NCBI GenBank assembly: GCA_049662565.1
Contig: JBATBW010000161.1
Coordinates: 1 to 8,922, forward strand
DNA: 8,922 nucleotides
Direction of reading: 5' to 3'
From: JBATBW01 sp049662565
GTDB taxonomy: Bacteria > Bacillota_I > Bacilli_A > Erysipelotrichales > Erysipelotrichaceae
Shown: positions 1 to 6,296 of the stretch, in pieces
How positions within the stretch are numbered: the first letter of the stretch is position 1
How the letters are laid out: each line of letters opens with the position of its first letter
Position numbers and translations under genes: made by a program
Notes under the pieces: generated by a model
Told to the model about the DNA's origin: nothing
The model's input: the letters and a program-made list of their open reading frames with translations, nothing else
Databases searched by the model: none

Positions 1-161
1 GCATTTATCTCTTCTTCATTATCAACTACTTGATATAAATAATCTTTTTCATTAGAAAGAAAGGACTTTACGGCTAAGGCTATACTTCCTTCGCATAATA
101 CACTCATTTTTACCATTTTATTGTTTAATAATTCTAATTCTTCATCAAATTTATTACGCAT
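1..161 (-). CDS. phoU: PhoU phosphate-signalling/uptake regulator, N-terminal fragment (cut by window edge)
   Basis: The first 53 codons are visible; the rest lies beyond position 1. The protein starts MRNKFDEELELLNNKMVKMS and continues with an amphipathic helix containing LCEGSIALAVKSFL, the usual opening of PhoU, which folds as repeated three-helix bundles. PhoU is a cytoplasmic protein that restrains the Pst transporter and, where a PhoR/PhoP system exists, carries the phosphate-sufficiency signal. The start at 161 is supported by GGAG seven bases upstream (167-170), which overlaps the pstB stop codon. Only 8 bp separate the pstB stop from this ATG, so phoU is the last visible gene of the pst operon, its commonest position. 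The identity rests on a short N-terminus plus context; a member of a related PhoU-like family is a less likely alternative. Confidence 0.88.
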   Translation of the reverse strand, partial: MRNKFDEELELLNNKMVKMSVLCEGSIALAVKSFLSNEKDYLYQVVDNEEEIN

Positions 162-169
162 ATTATCTC

Positions 170-919
170 CTATCCAAATCTGCCGGTAATATAATCTTCG
201 GTCTTTTTATTTTTAGGATTAGTAAATAATTCTTCACTATTCCCATATTCAATCACTTCTCCCATTAAGAAGAATGCCGTTTTATCGGAAATTCTTGTCG
301 CTTGTTGCATATTATGGGTAACTATTATAATGGTATATTTCTTTTTTAGTTCCACAACTAAGTCTTCGATTTTGGCGGTAGAAATTGGGTCTAAAGCACT
401 AGTTGGTTCATCCATTAATAATATTTCTGGTGATATTGCAAGTGCTCTTGCGATGCACAATCTTTGTTGTTGACCGCCTGATAATCCTAGGGCACTACTT
501 TTTAAACGATCTTTGACTTCATCCCAAATTGCCGCATCTTTTAAAGACTTTTCGACAATTTCATCCAATTGGGCTTTATTTTTTATACCATGGGTTCTTA
601 GACCATAAGCCACATTATCATATATACTCATTGGAAAGGGGTTAGGTTTTTGAAATACCATTCCTATTTTCTTTCGTAAAGTTACAACATCATCATCTTT
701 TAAGATGTTGCGATCTTGAAAAATGATTTCTCCTTCAATTTTACATCCTTCTACTAAATCATTCATCCGATTGATCGATTTTAATAAAGTGGATTTACCA
801 CAACCACTTGGACCAATAAATGCTGTGATTTCATTTTTTTCAATTTCTAAATTTATTTTTTTTAAGGCTTGAAAATCATTGTAGTATAAGTCTACATTTT
901 TAATTTGTAAAACGCTCAT
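170..919 (-). CDS. pstB: Phosphate ABC transporter ATP-binding protein PstB
   Basis: This is the cytoplasmic ATPase that powers phosphate import through the PstC-PstA channel. At 249 residues it has normal family length. All nucleotide-binding motifs are intact: Walker A GPSGCGKST (36-44), Q-loop Gln90 in GMVFQKPNPFP, a typical PstB string, signature LSGGQ (146-150), Walker B ILLMDEP (166-172), D-loop SALD (174-177) and switch His202. The SxNRMNDL stretch after Walker A is also characteristic of PstB among ABC ATPases. The start ATG overlaps the pstA stop by one base (TAATG at 917-921), and its AGGAG lies inside the last pstA codons, so translation is probably coupled. It is co-transcribed with pstA upstream and phoU downstream. 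No abnormality was seen. Confidence 0.97.
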   Translation of the reverse strand: MSVLQIKNVDLYYNDFQALKKINLEIEKNEITAFIGPSGCGKSTLLKSINRMNDLVEGCKIEGEIIFQDRNILKDDDVVTLRKKIGMVFQKPNPFPMSIYDNVAYGLRTHGIKNKAQLDEIVEKSLKDAAIWDEVKDRLKSSALGLSGGQQQRLCIARALAISPEILLMDEPTSALDPISTAKIEDLVVELKKKYTIIIVTHNMQQATRISDKTAFFLMGEVIEYGNSEELFTNPKNKKTEDYITGRFG

Positions 920-1752
920 TATTTTCTCCTATTTTTAACTATTTTAAATGCAAGTTTTTCCGAACTTACATTAATTATTAAGACAACAATCAATAATACT
1001 ACCGCTGTGGCATACGATGCTTCCGTATTTAATCCTTCATTCCACAATTTATACATATGAATCGCTAAAGTTTCCCCAGAATCAAAAATACTATTAGGAA
1101 CTTTTGCGACTGCACCTGCCGTATAAATTAAAGAAGCTGTTTCCCCAACAATACGACCGATTGCTAGTATTATACCCGCTAATATACCATTAGTGGCATA
1201 TGGTAAGACTATTTTAATAATGGTCCGTAATTTACCTGCACCTAATCCATAACTACCTTCTCTAAAACTATTAGGAACACTTTTTAATGCTTCTTCACTA
1301 CTACGCATTATTAACGGTAAAATCATTATCGCTAATGTTAAGGCTCCCGAAATAATTGATAACCTTTTAAATACCACTGTCACAAAGAATAATGAACCAA
1401 ATAACCCATATACAATTGAAGGAATTCCTTGCAAAGTTTCAGTAGTCAATTGAACAATTTTGACAAACATACTCCCTTTTTTCGCATATTCTACCAAATA
1501 GATGGCACTTATTACTCCAAAAGGAACGGCAATTACTAATGTCAATACTACCATAATAATCGTATTGATAATAGCTGGAAATAATGATAGGTTTTGAGTT
1601 GTGTATTCAAAGGCAAATAAATTTAAATTAATGTGTGGTAATCCTTTATATAAAATATAGCCAATAACCGCTACCAAACTACTTATAGTAATTCCCATCG
1701 CAACATATGTAATAGTTTTTAATAATACCGATTCTATTTTATTCCTATTCAT
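919..1752 (-). CDS. pstA: Phosphate ABC transporter permease PstA
   Basis: This is one of the two membrane permeases that form the phosphate channel. The protein has 277 residues and about six hydrophobic segments, beginning near residues 13-35 and 58-88. The region after residue 105 contains ETLQGIPSIVYGLFG, the conserved PstA/PstC signature. The cytoplasmic coupling loop (FREGSYGLGAGKLRTIIKI, about 163-181), which docks on PstB, and the following GRIVGETASLIYTAG (199-213) are intact. The ATG lies inside the end of pstC (8-bp overlap) and is preceded by an AAAGGTAGG purine stretch that still encodes pstC. The C-terminus runs directly into pstB. It belongs to the pstSCAB-phoU operon, and nothing looks broken. 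Confidence 0.96.
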   Translation of the reverse strand: MNRNKIESVLLKTITYVAMGITISSLVAVIGYILYKGLPHINLNLFAFEYTTQNLSLFPAIINTIIMVVLTLVIAVPFGVISAIYLVEYAKKGSMFVKIVQLTTETLQGIPSIVYGLFGSLFFVTVVFKRLSIISGALTLAIMILPLIMRSSEEALKSVPNSFREGSYGLGAGKLRTIIKIVLPYATNGILAGIILAIGRIVGETASLIYTAGAVAKVPNSIFDSGETLAIHMYKLWNEGLNTEASYATAVVLLIVVLIINVSSEKLAFKIVKNRRK

Positions 1753-2602
1753 TTACTGACCTACCTTTGACATAATTAAATACTAAATTAATAATTAAAA
1801 TGAAAATAAATAAAATTACACCTGTCGCAATCAAGGCATCGCGATGTAAATCTTGGGCATATCCCATTTCTAAGACAATATTAGTAGTCAAAGTTCTAAC
1901 CCCATTAAGTAAGTGATTAGGGATTATTGCTTGATTTCCCGCAACCATTACTACGGCCATAGTTTCACCAATAGCTCTTCCTATACCTAATATAATACCG
2001 GCAAATATCCCTGACTTAGCCGCTGGCAATACAATTCTAAATATGCTTCTTTCATTACTAGCTCCTAAAGCTAAACTCGCTTCATAATAGCTGTCATCGA
2101 CGGCGCGCAAACTGCTTTCACATATATTGATTATTGTCGGTAATATCATCATCGATAGAACTAATCCGGCAGCTAATAAACTGCTTCCTCTTCCGCCAAA
2201 ACTATCTCTTATAAACGGCACAACTACCATTAATCCAAAAAAACCATATACTACTGAAGGAATACCCGCAAGTAAATTGACGCAAGGTTTAAGATATTTA
2301 TATATCCCTTTTGGACAAAAACGAGCTAAGAATATAGCAGATAAAACACCAACAGGCACACCAATTATTATTGCGATCAAAGTAGTATAAATACTACCTA
2401 AAATCATTGGCATTATGCCATATAAATTAGATGATGGTTGCCAAACATTACCTAACAAAAATTCTTTAACACCGACATTAAGTATTGTCGGAATCCCTTT
2501 ACTAAATAAAAAGTAACAAATAAATAATACCGCAAATATTGATAAACTGGTAAAGACAACGAAAATATATTTCGTTATCTTTTCTTTTAAATTATTATTC
2601 AT
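1745..2602 (-). CDS. pstC: Phosphate ABC transporter permease PstC
   Basis: This is the partner permease of PstA. From the chosen start it has 285 residues. Hydrophobic segments occur near 12-33, 66-93, 107-130, 140-160, 197-222 and 257-276, matching a six-helix permease. Signature stretches are LLAGIPSVVYGFFGL (110-124), the EAA-type coupling loop YYEASLALGASNERSIFRI (172-190) and GRAIGETMAVVMVAGN (208-223). An upstream in-frame ATG at 2620 would add six residues (MLSGEV), but AGGAGAGG ends two bases before the ATG at 2602 and forms part of that extension, so 2602 is preferred. The gene sits 50 bp after the pstS stop, and a palindrome occupies the gap, which suggests pstS and the permease genes can be expressed at different levels from one transcript. 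Confidence 0.95.
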   Translation of the reverse strand: MNNNLKEKITKYIFVVFTSLSIFAVLFICYFLFSKGIPTILNVGVKEFLLGNVWQPSSNLYGIMPMILGSIYTTLIAIIIGVPVGVLSAIFLARFCPKGIYKYLKPCVNLLAGIPSVVYGFFGLMVVVPFIRDSFGGRGSSLLAAGLVLSMMILPTIINICESSLRAVDDSYYEASLALGASNERSIFRIVLPAAKSGIFAGIILGIGRAIGETMAVVMVAGNQAIIPNHLLNGVRTLTTNIVLEMGYAQDLHRDALIATGVILFIFILIINLVFNYVKGRSVNE

Positions 2603-2604
2603 AA

Positions 2605-2612
2605 CCTCTCCT
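2605..2612 (-). promoter_or_regulatory. Ribosome binding site that decides the pstC start
   Basis: AGGAGAGG on the minus strand ends two bases before the ATG at 2602; its AGGAG core lies five bases away. The alternative ATG at 2620 has no comparable purine tract, so this site favours the shorter PstC. Confidence 0.75.
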
Positions 2613-2626
2613 GATAACATCTAAAG

Positions 2627-2646
2627 GCCATTACTTAAGTAATGGC
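2627..2646 (-). repeat. 20-bp perfect palindrome (RNA hairpin) between pstS and pstC
   Basis: GCCATTACTTAAGTAATGGC is perfectly self-complementary. In the pst transcript it would form an 8-bp stem with a TTAA loop, starting six bases after the pstS stop and ending 24 bases before the preferred pstC start. No U-run follows it (the next bases are CTTTAG), so it is not a typical intrinsic terminator. A role as an mRNA processing or stability element that raises the pstS-to-pstCAB ratio is inferred from its position; binding proteins are generally needed in excess over permeases. Confidence 0.6.
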
Positions 2647-2652
2647 ACAAAA

Positions 2653-3510
2653 CTATTTATTAAATTGTTCCCAACTAGTAATTTTTCCAACATAAATATC
2701 TTTTACTTGTTGTAAGGTTAATCCTTTGTTGACATTGTTGTTGTTCACTATAACCGCAATACCATCAATAGCGATTACTTCATTTTTTAAACCTTTCGCT
2801 AATTCACTTTCTTTTAATTCTCTAGAAGCCATTCCAATATCGCAAATCTTATCACTAACACTATTCATTCCATTAGTTGAGTCAGATTGACTAATTTCCA
2901 CACTAACTTTATCATTAACTAAAGCATAAGCTTCTTTTAATTTTTCCATTACTGGTGCAACTGAAGAAGAACCAATGATTGATACTTTACCACTCGCATT
3001 GTTTGTTTTAAATGATCCTGTGTTACTTTTAGAAATGAAACCATTTTCTTCAACTACACTTTGACCTTCTTTAGATAAAATGAAATTTATCAAATCTTGT
3101 GTTTGCGGATTAACTTCTCCATTAGTCGCTATATTAAATGGTCGAGCAATTTTATATTGACCATTTTTTATGTTTTCAATATTAGGAATTACACCATCAA
3201 TTTCTAAAGCTTTTACTTTATTATTTAATGATCCTAAAGATATATATCCGATTGCTGATTCGTTCCCACTTACTGTAGTAATAACTACTCCTGTGCTTGA
3301 ACTAATATCGGCAGTTGCTACTGTTTTATCTACTTTTTTACCATCGGCATCTTTTTCTAAAATGCCAACTAATTCAACGAATGCTCCTCTTGTCCCTGAA
3401 CCATCTTCTCTTGATACTACACTGATGTCCGTACTTTGTGCTACTGGTCCACAACCTACTAATAATAACATTGACAATAAACTGATTTTGATTAAATTTT
3501 TTATTTTCAT
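2653..3510 (-). CDS. pstS: Phosphate-binding lipoprotein PstS, circularly permuted form
   Basis: This is the extracellular phosphate receptor of the Pst transporter. A signal peptide ends in the lipobox LLVGC, so lipidation is expected at Cys20. The domain order is unusual. The phosphate-loop motif SREDGSGTRGAF (33-44) and the stretch AIGYISLGSL...VKALEIDG...RPFNIAT...FILSKEGQ (86-150), which end a classical PstS, come first. After a polar linker (about 160-174) come GSSSVAPVMEKL (180-191), QSDSTNGM (208-215), CDIGMASREL (223-232), IAIDGIAVIVN (246-256) and KITSW (276-280), which begin a classical PstS. Arg34, Ser38-Gly39-Thr40, the GSSSV loop and Asp224 match the classical phosphate contacts, so both halves of the site are present. 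AAGGAGGG seven bases before the ATG supports the start. It is the first gene of the pst operon, directly behind its own promoter. The pstCAB context makes the phosphate role firm. Confidence 0.94.
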   Translation of the reverse strand: MKIKNLIKISLLSMLLLVGCGPVAQSTDISVVSREDGSGTRGAFVELVGILEKDADGKKVDKTVATADISSSTGVVITTVSGNESAIGYISLGSLNNKVKALEIDGVIPNIENIKNGQYKIARPFNIATNGEVNPQTQDLINFILSKEGQSVVEENGFISKSNTGSFKTNNASGKVSIIGSSSVAPVMEKLKEAYALVNDKVSVEISQSDSTNGMNSVSDKICDIGMASRELKESELAKGLKNEVIAIDGIAVIVNNNNVNKGLTLQQVKDIYVGKITSWEQFNK

Positions 3511-3517
3511 TTAATTA

Positions 3518-3525
3518 CCCTCCTT
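3518..3525 (-). promoter_or_regulatory. Strong ribosome binding site of pstS
   Basis: AAGGAGGG lies seven bases before the pstS ATG. It is the strongest Shine-Dalgarno match in the operon and fits the high expression expected for the binding protein. Confidence 0.8.
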
Positions 3526-3536
3526 AGGTTAATTGC

Positions 3537-3579
3537 ATTATATTATTTGTTTGTTAAGTATTATTGTGACTTATGTTAA
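3537..3579 (-). promoter_or_regulatory. pst operon promoter with candidate Pho-box repeats
   Basis: Reading the minus strand, a perfect -10 TATAAT occupies 3537-3542, about 27 bp before the pstS ATG. The matching -35 position (AATAAT) bears no resemblance to TTGACA. Instead there are TTAACA at 3574-3579, GTCACA at 3565-3570 and TTAACA at 3552-3557, with gaps of 3 and 7 bp; the two TTAACA copies start exactly 22 bp apart. Bacillus PhoP is known to bind TT(A/C/T)ACA-like repeats spaced about 5 bp (plus or minus 2). Activation by a PhoP-type regulator under phosphate starvation is therefore a reasonable inference, weakened by the AT-richness and uneven spacing. Confidence 0.5.
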
Positions 3580-3587
3580 ATTTAGGT

Positions 3588-3611
3588 AAAAAAAAAGACC
3601 TTTCCAGGTCT
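3588..3611 (-). terminator. Intrinsic terminator of proS
   Basis: On the minus strand, AGACCT-GGAA-AGGTCT forms a 6-bp stem (3596-3601 with 3606-3611) followed by a run of nine T (3588-3596). The stem begins inside the proS stop codon. It faces only the minus direction and separates proS transcription from the pst promoter immediately downstream. Confidence 0.88.
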
Positions 3612-5289
3612 ATTTATTAATATATTCAATTATTTGATCGATATTAATTAATTCATTAGTATCACTAGTTCTTTGACGATATTCAACTTGCTCATTAACT
3701 ATGTTTTTACCAACAACAATACGACATGGTAAACCTATTAATTCCATATCTTTAAACTTAACTCCCGGTCTTTCGTCACGATCATCAAATAGAACATCAA
3801 TATTGTTGTCTTTTAACATTTGATATATTTCATTTGCTTTTTGTACTTGAAGTTCATCTTTATTACTGATTAAGACTAAACCCACTTGAAAAGGTGCCAC
3901 TTCTTTTGGCCAGATAATACCATTTTCATCATTATATTGTTGGGCAATAGCGGCCATACAACGACCAGGACCAATTCCATAACTACCCATATAGACATCT
4001 TGTAATTGGTTGTTGTTATCTAAATATTCTAATCCTAAAGCTTTTGAATATTTTGTACCAAGTTTAAAAGTATTGCCTACTTCAATACCTTTATTAAAAT
4101 AAATTTTACCACCACAATTAGGACAAATATCACCTTCTTTTACATTAGTAATATCACCAATAATTGTCGGTTTAAAATCATTCACATTTACATTTATATA
4201 ATGATAATCACTTTGGTTACCACCAACAATAAAGTTATACATATTCATCACATTATGATCTACAATAATATCAATATCTAAACCAATCGGTCCTGCAAAA
4301 CCAACTTTTGCCTTAGTTACTTTTTCAACAATATCAAAATCTGCTAGTGTAATTTCACTTACATTCAATAATTTCATAACTTTTGCTTCATTTACTTCGC
4401 GATCACCACTAACTAATAACGCATAAACTTTATCATTAGCTTGGTAGATTAATGTTTTAACAAATTTTTGAATTGGTTGATTTAAAAATTCCGCAACTTC
4501 TTCAATCGTTTTTGCATTTGGTGTATAAACAAGTTCTTTTTCTAATAATTCTTCTTTTTCATATTTAATAGTTGTTGTGGGCGTGATTTCAATATTATTT
4601 GATAAGTCACAACTATCACATAAAACAATCGTATCTTCACCAATATCACTAATAGCTTGGAACTCTTCGCTTAATAATCCACCCATTACCCCAGTATCCG
4701 CTTTAACAATACGATAGTCTAAGTGTAAGCGATCAAAGATATTTTTATAAGCATTGAACATCGCCATATAAGATGTATGCAGTCCATCTAAATCCCGATC
4801 AAAAGAATAAGCATCTTTCATAATGAATTCTCTTACGCGGATTAATCCATAACGCGGACGAGGCTCATCTCTAAACTTATTTTGAAATTGATATAAAGAA
4901 AATGGTAAATCTTTATATGATTTTATTTTCATACTTGCGGCAATAGCAAATAATTCTTCGTGAGTAGGCCCTAAAACAAAAGGTTTATTAAATCGATCAT
5001 GTAATGCGAACATACTATTGCCAAAAGATTCTCTTCTTCCTGAAGCAATATAAACATCTTCGGGAATCAACGAAGGCATTAACAATTCACTCGCATTGAT
5101 CTTATTCATTTCATCACGCACAATATTTTCAATGTTCTTTAAAACTTTATAGCCTAAAGGCATATACATATACACCCCCGATGATGATTTTTTAACCATT
5201 CCACTACGAACTAATAAATTAGAGCTTACTGAATCCTCATCTTTAGCATTTTCTCTTAATGTGTAAAAAAAACTGTTGCTTAATTTCAT
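3610..5289 (-). CDS. proS: Prolyl-tRNA synthetase (bacterial type, with editing domain)
   Basis: This enzyme charges tRNA-Pro with proline in the cytoplasm. From the chosen start it has 559 residues, close to the roughly 570 of bacterial-type ProRS. Class II motifs are visible: motif 1 around MNKINASELLMPSLIP (61-76), GPTHEE (107-112), motif 2 FRDEPRPRYGLIRVREF (139-155) and motif 3 GSYGIGPGR (435-443). The inserted editing domain (about 225-400) holds FVKTLIY with Lys278 and GDREVNEAKV (295-304), as in enzymes that hydrolyse Ala-tRNA-Pro. CDSC (224-227) and CPNC (389-392) flank that insertion. The C-terminal anticodon-binding domain includes DDRDERPGVKFKDMELIG (502-519). An upstream in-frame start at 5346 was rejected because that extension would cover the promoter and GAGGAG lies just before 5289. 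It is monocistronic by its flanking signals. Confidence 0.96.
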   Translation of the reverse strand: MKLSNSFFYTLRENAKDEDSVSSNLLVRSGMVKKSSSGVYMYMPLGYKVLKNIENIVRDEMNKINASELLMPSLIPEDVYIASGRRESFGNSMFALHDRFNKPFVLGPTHEELFAIAASMKIKSYKDLPFSLYQFQNKFRDEPRPRYGLIRVREFIMKDAYSFDRDLDGLHTSYMAMFNAYKNIFDRLHLDYRIVKADTGVMGGLLSEEFQAISDIGEDTIVLCDSCDLSNNIEITPTTTIKYEKEELLEKELVYTPNAKTIEEVAEFLNQPIQKFVKTLIYQANDKVYALLVSGDREVNEAKVMKLLNVSEITLADFDIVEKVTKAKVGFAGPIGLDIDIIVDHNVMNMYNFIVGGNQSDYHYINVNVNDFKPTIIGDITNVKEGDICPNCGGKIYFNKGIEVGNTFKLGTKYSKALGLEYLDNNNQLQDVYMGSYGIGPGRCMAAIAQQYNDENGIIWPKEVAPFQVGLVLISNKDELQVQKANEIYQMLKDNNIDVLFDDRDERPGVKFKDMELIGLPCRIVVGKNIVNEQVEYRQRTSDTNELINIDQIIEYINK

Positions 5290-5296
5290 AATCTTA

Positions 5297-5302
5297 CTCC
5301 TC
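5297..5302 (-). promoter_or_regulatory. Ribosome binding site that decides the proS start
   Basis: GAGGAG on the minus strand lies seven bases before the ATG at 5289. It supports the short start and excludes the 19-residue N-terminal extension, which resembles no ProRS N-terminus. Confidence 0.8.
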
Positions 5303-5318
5303 TTATATACTATATAAG
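5302..5318. repeat. 17-bp palindrome over the proS -10/+1 region
   Basis: CTTATATA-C-TATATAAG has perfect 8-bp arms around one central base. It overlaps the last bases of the predicted proS -10 and the predicted transcription start, so it could be an operator. It is made almost wholly of A and T, so chance is a serious alternative. Confidence 0.4.
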
Positions 5319-5322
5319 TATA
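5317..5322 (-). promoter_or_regulatory. proS promoter (extended -10)
   Basis: On the minus strand, TATACT is preceded by TGG, giving the extended -10 form TGnTATACT. The start point would be near 5310 and the leader about 20 bases. The 17-bp-spaced -35 position (TGATAT, 5340-5345) is poor and falls inside the inverted repeat at 5329-5357. The leader is too short to contain a T-box. Confidence 0.55.
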
Positions 5323-5328
5323 CCATAA

Positions 5329-5357
5329 TACAAAATGATATATCATATCATTTTGTA
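5329..5357. promoter_or_regulatory. 29-bp operator-like inverted repeat between divergent proS and transporter promoters
   Basis: Perfect 12-bp arms TACAAAATGATA (5329-5340) and TATCATTTTGTA (5346-5357) flank a 5-bp spacer TATCA. The centre, 5343, lies almost midway between the predicted -10 boxes (5317-5322 minus, 5369-5374 plus) and covers both -35 positions. It is upstream of both predicted starts, so it would act as DNA rather than as an RNA hairpin. A dimeric regulator controlling both genes is inferred; its identity is unknown. Confidence 0.6.
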
Positions 5358-5365
5358 GTTATTTT

Positions 5366-5374
5366 TGTTATAAT
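5366..5374 (+). promoter_or_regulatory. Promoter of the EamA transporter gene (extended -10)
   Basis: TGTTATAAT is a consensus extended -10. The start would be near 5381, leaving a leader of about 11 bases that holds GGTGAT (5382-5387), complementary to the 16S tail, four bases before the ATG at 5392. No good -35 is visible; that position overlaps the inverted repeat. Confidence 0.65.
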
Positions 5375-5391
5375 TAAGAACGGTGATTATT

Positions 5392-6276
5392 ATGAATAAA
5401 AGAACTTTAGGAAAGATTATCCTATTTATCGCCTCATTTTTATGGGGAATGGGCTTTATCGCAACAGATATTGCATTATCAAATGGGTGGCAACCTTTTG
5501 CCATCCTTAGTTTTCGTGGATTAGTTTCATCAATAGTATTAATACCTTTTACACTAAAAACTAAATGGTATAAAAATATGCCTTTTATTAAAGACAGTAT
5601 TATCGCAGGAATTGTTTTATCCGCTGCTTTTTGTCTACAAGTAATTGGTCAACAACTAACTACGACATCTAACGCCTCTTTTTTAACCGCTCTATATGTT
5701 GTATTTGTACCATTTTTAGGCTTTGTTTTCCAAAAAAGAAAATTTGAAAAGAAAGTGTATTTTTGTGCGATTCTTGCTCTAATCGGTAGCGCTATTTTAT
5801 CGGTGAGCAATGATTTATCAATTAACGTTGGCGATTTTATCGTTATTGGTAGTGCAGTTTTATATGGAGCTCATTTTCTAGTAGTTGAAAGAATATCACA
5901 TTACAATGACCCTACCGCTTTAACAACTATTCAATTATTAGTTATGGGCGTTAGTTGTTTAATCTTACAAATTATTTTCAAACAAACTTATCATGTAGCG
6001 GGTTTAATGAGCGTTTTATTCTTAGCTTTAATTGGTAGTGGTATCGCCTTTTTTATGCAAATATTTGGACAACAATATTTGGATTCTCCAACCGCTTCTT
6101 TGATTTTAACTTTAGAAGGTGTCTGGGGTGCGCTTGGTGCCGTCTTAATTTTAGGTGAGCCTTTTACCCTTAAACTGTTATTAGGTGGTGGCTTATTACT
6201 AATAAGTATATATTTGATTGAATATCAACCAAGTAAAAAAAGAATTAAAAAATACCGAAATTATTCAAAAAAATAA
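5392..6276 (+). CDS. EamA-family drug/metabolite transporter (10 membrane helices)
   Basis: This is an inner-membrane permease of the DMT superfamily; members usually export amino acids, metabolites or drugs, and the substrate here cannot be read from sequence. It has 294 residues, the usual length, and two tandem EamA halves. Predicted helices are near 8-27, 37-54, 69-88, 96-113, 122-138, 147-165, 178-196, 204-226, 234-254 and 259-277. Typical stretches are FLWGMGFIATDIAL (16-29), TTSNASFLTALYVVFVPFLG (91-110) and the second-half counterpart DSPTASLILTLEGVWGALGA (231-250) with GEP (255-257). The tail is basic (KKRIKKYRNYSKK). GTG at 5383 could add three residues, but it would leave almost no leader, so ATG 5392 is chosen. 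It is divergent from proS and shares a possible operator with it; a link to amino-acid homeostasis is only a guess. Confidence 0.93.
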   Translation: MNKRTLGKIILFIASFLWGMGFIATDIALSNGWQPFAILSFRGLVSSIVLIPFTLKTKWYKNMPFIKDSIIAGIVLSAAFCLQVIGQQLTTTSNASFLTALYVVFVPFLGFVFQKRKFEKKVYFCAILALIGSAILSVSNDLSINVGDFIVIGSAVLYGAHFLVVERISHYNDPTALTTIQLLVMGVSCLILQIIFKQTYHVAGLMSVLFLALIGSGIAFFMQIFGQQYLDSPTASLILTLEGVWGALGAVLILGEPFTLKLLLGGGLLLISIYLIEYQPSKKRIKKYRNYSKK

Positions 6277-6296
6277 GACAGATGCGAATCTGTCTT
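6275..6296. terminator. Bidirectional terminator between the converging transporter and dehydrogenase genes
   Basis: AAGACAGAT (6275-6283) pairs perfectly with ATCTGTCTT (6288-6296) around a GCGA loop. The plus strand continues TTATTGTTTTAAT, and the minus strand continues ATTTTTTTG, so termination is plausible both ways and stronger on the minus strand. The hairpin overlaps the stop codons of both genes. Confidence 0.85.

Noticed and set aside
2127..2390. Open frame on the plus strand inside pstC
   Set aside because: It is antisense to a well-supported permease gene and low in complexity, with no ribosome binding site and no recognisable domain.
2653..3510. Fusion or chimeric assembly as the cause of the unusual PstS order
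   Set aside because: The reading frame is unbroken, a signal peptide and normal stop frame it, each block occurs once, composition is uniform, and the operon context is intact; raw reads would settle it finally.
3170..3514. Open frame on the plus strand across the start of pstS
   Set aside because: It is antisense to pstS, matches no family, and has no promoter or ribosome binding site; it is the mirror of the PstS coding pattern.
5290..5346. N-terminal extension of ProS by 19 residues
   Set aside because: It would cover the -10 box and palindromes, has no ribosome binding site, and does not resemble a ProRS N-terminus; GAGGAG supports 5289.
5290..5346. T-box riboswitch upstream of proS
   Set aside because: The predicted leader is only about 20 bases and there is no terminator hairpin or T-box core; the gap to the divergent gene is too small.
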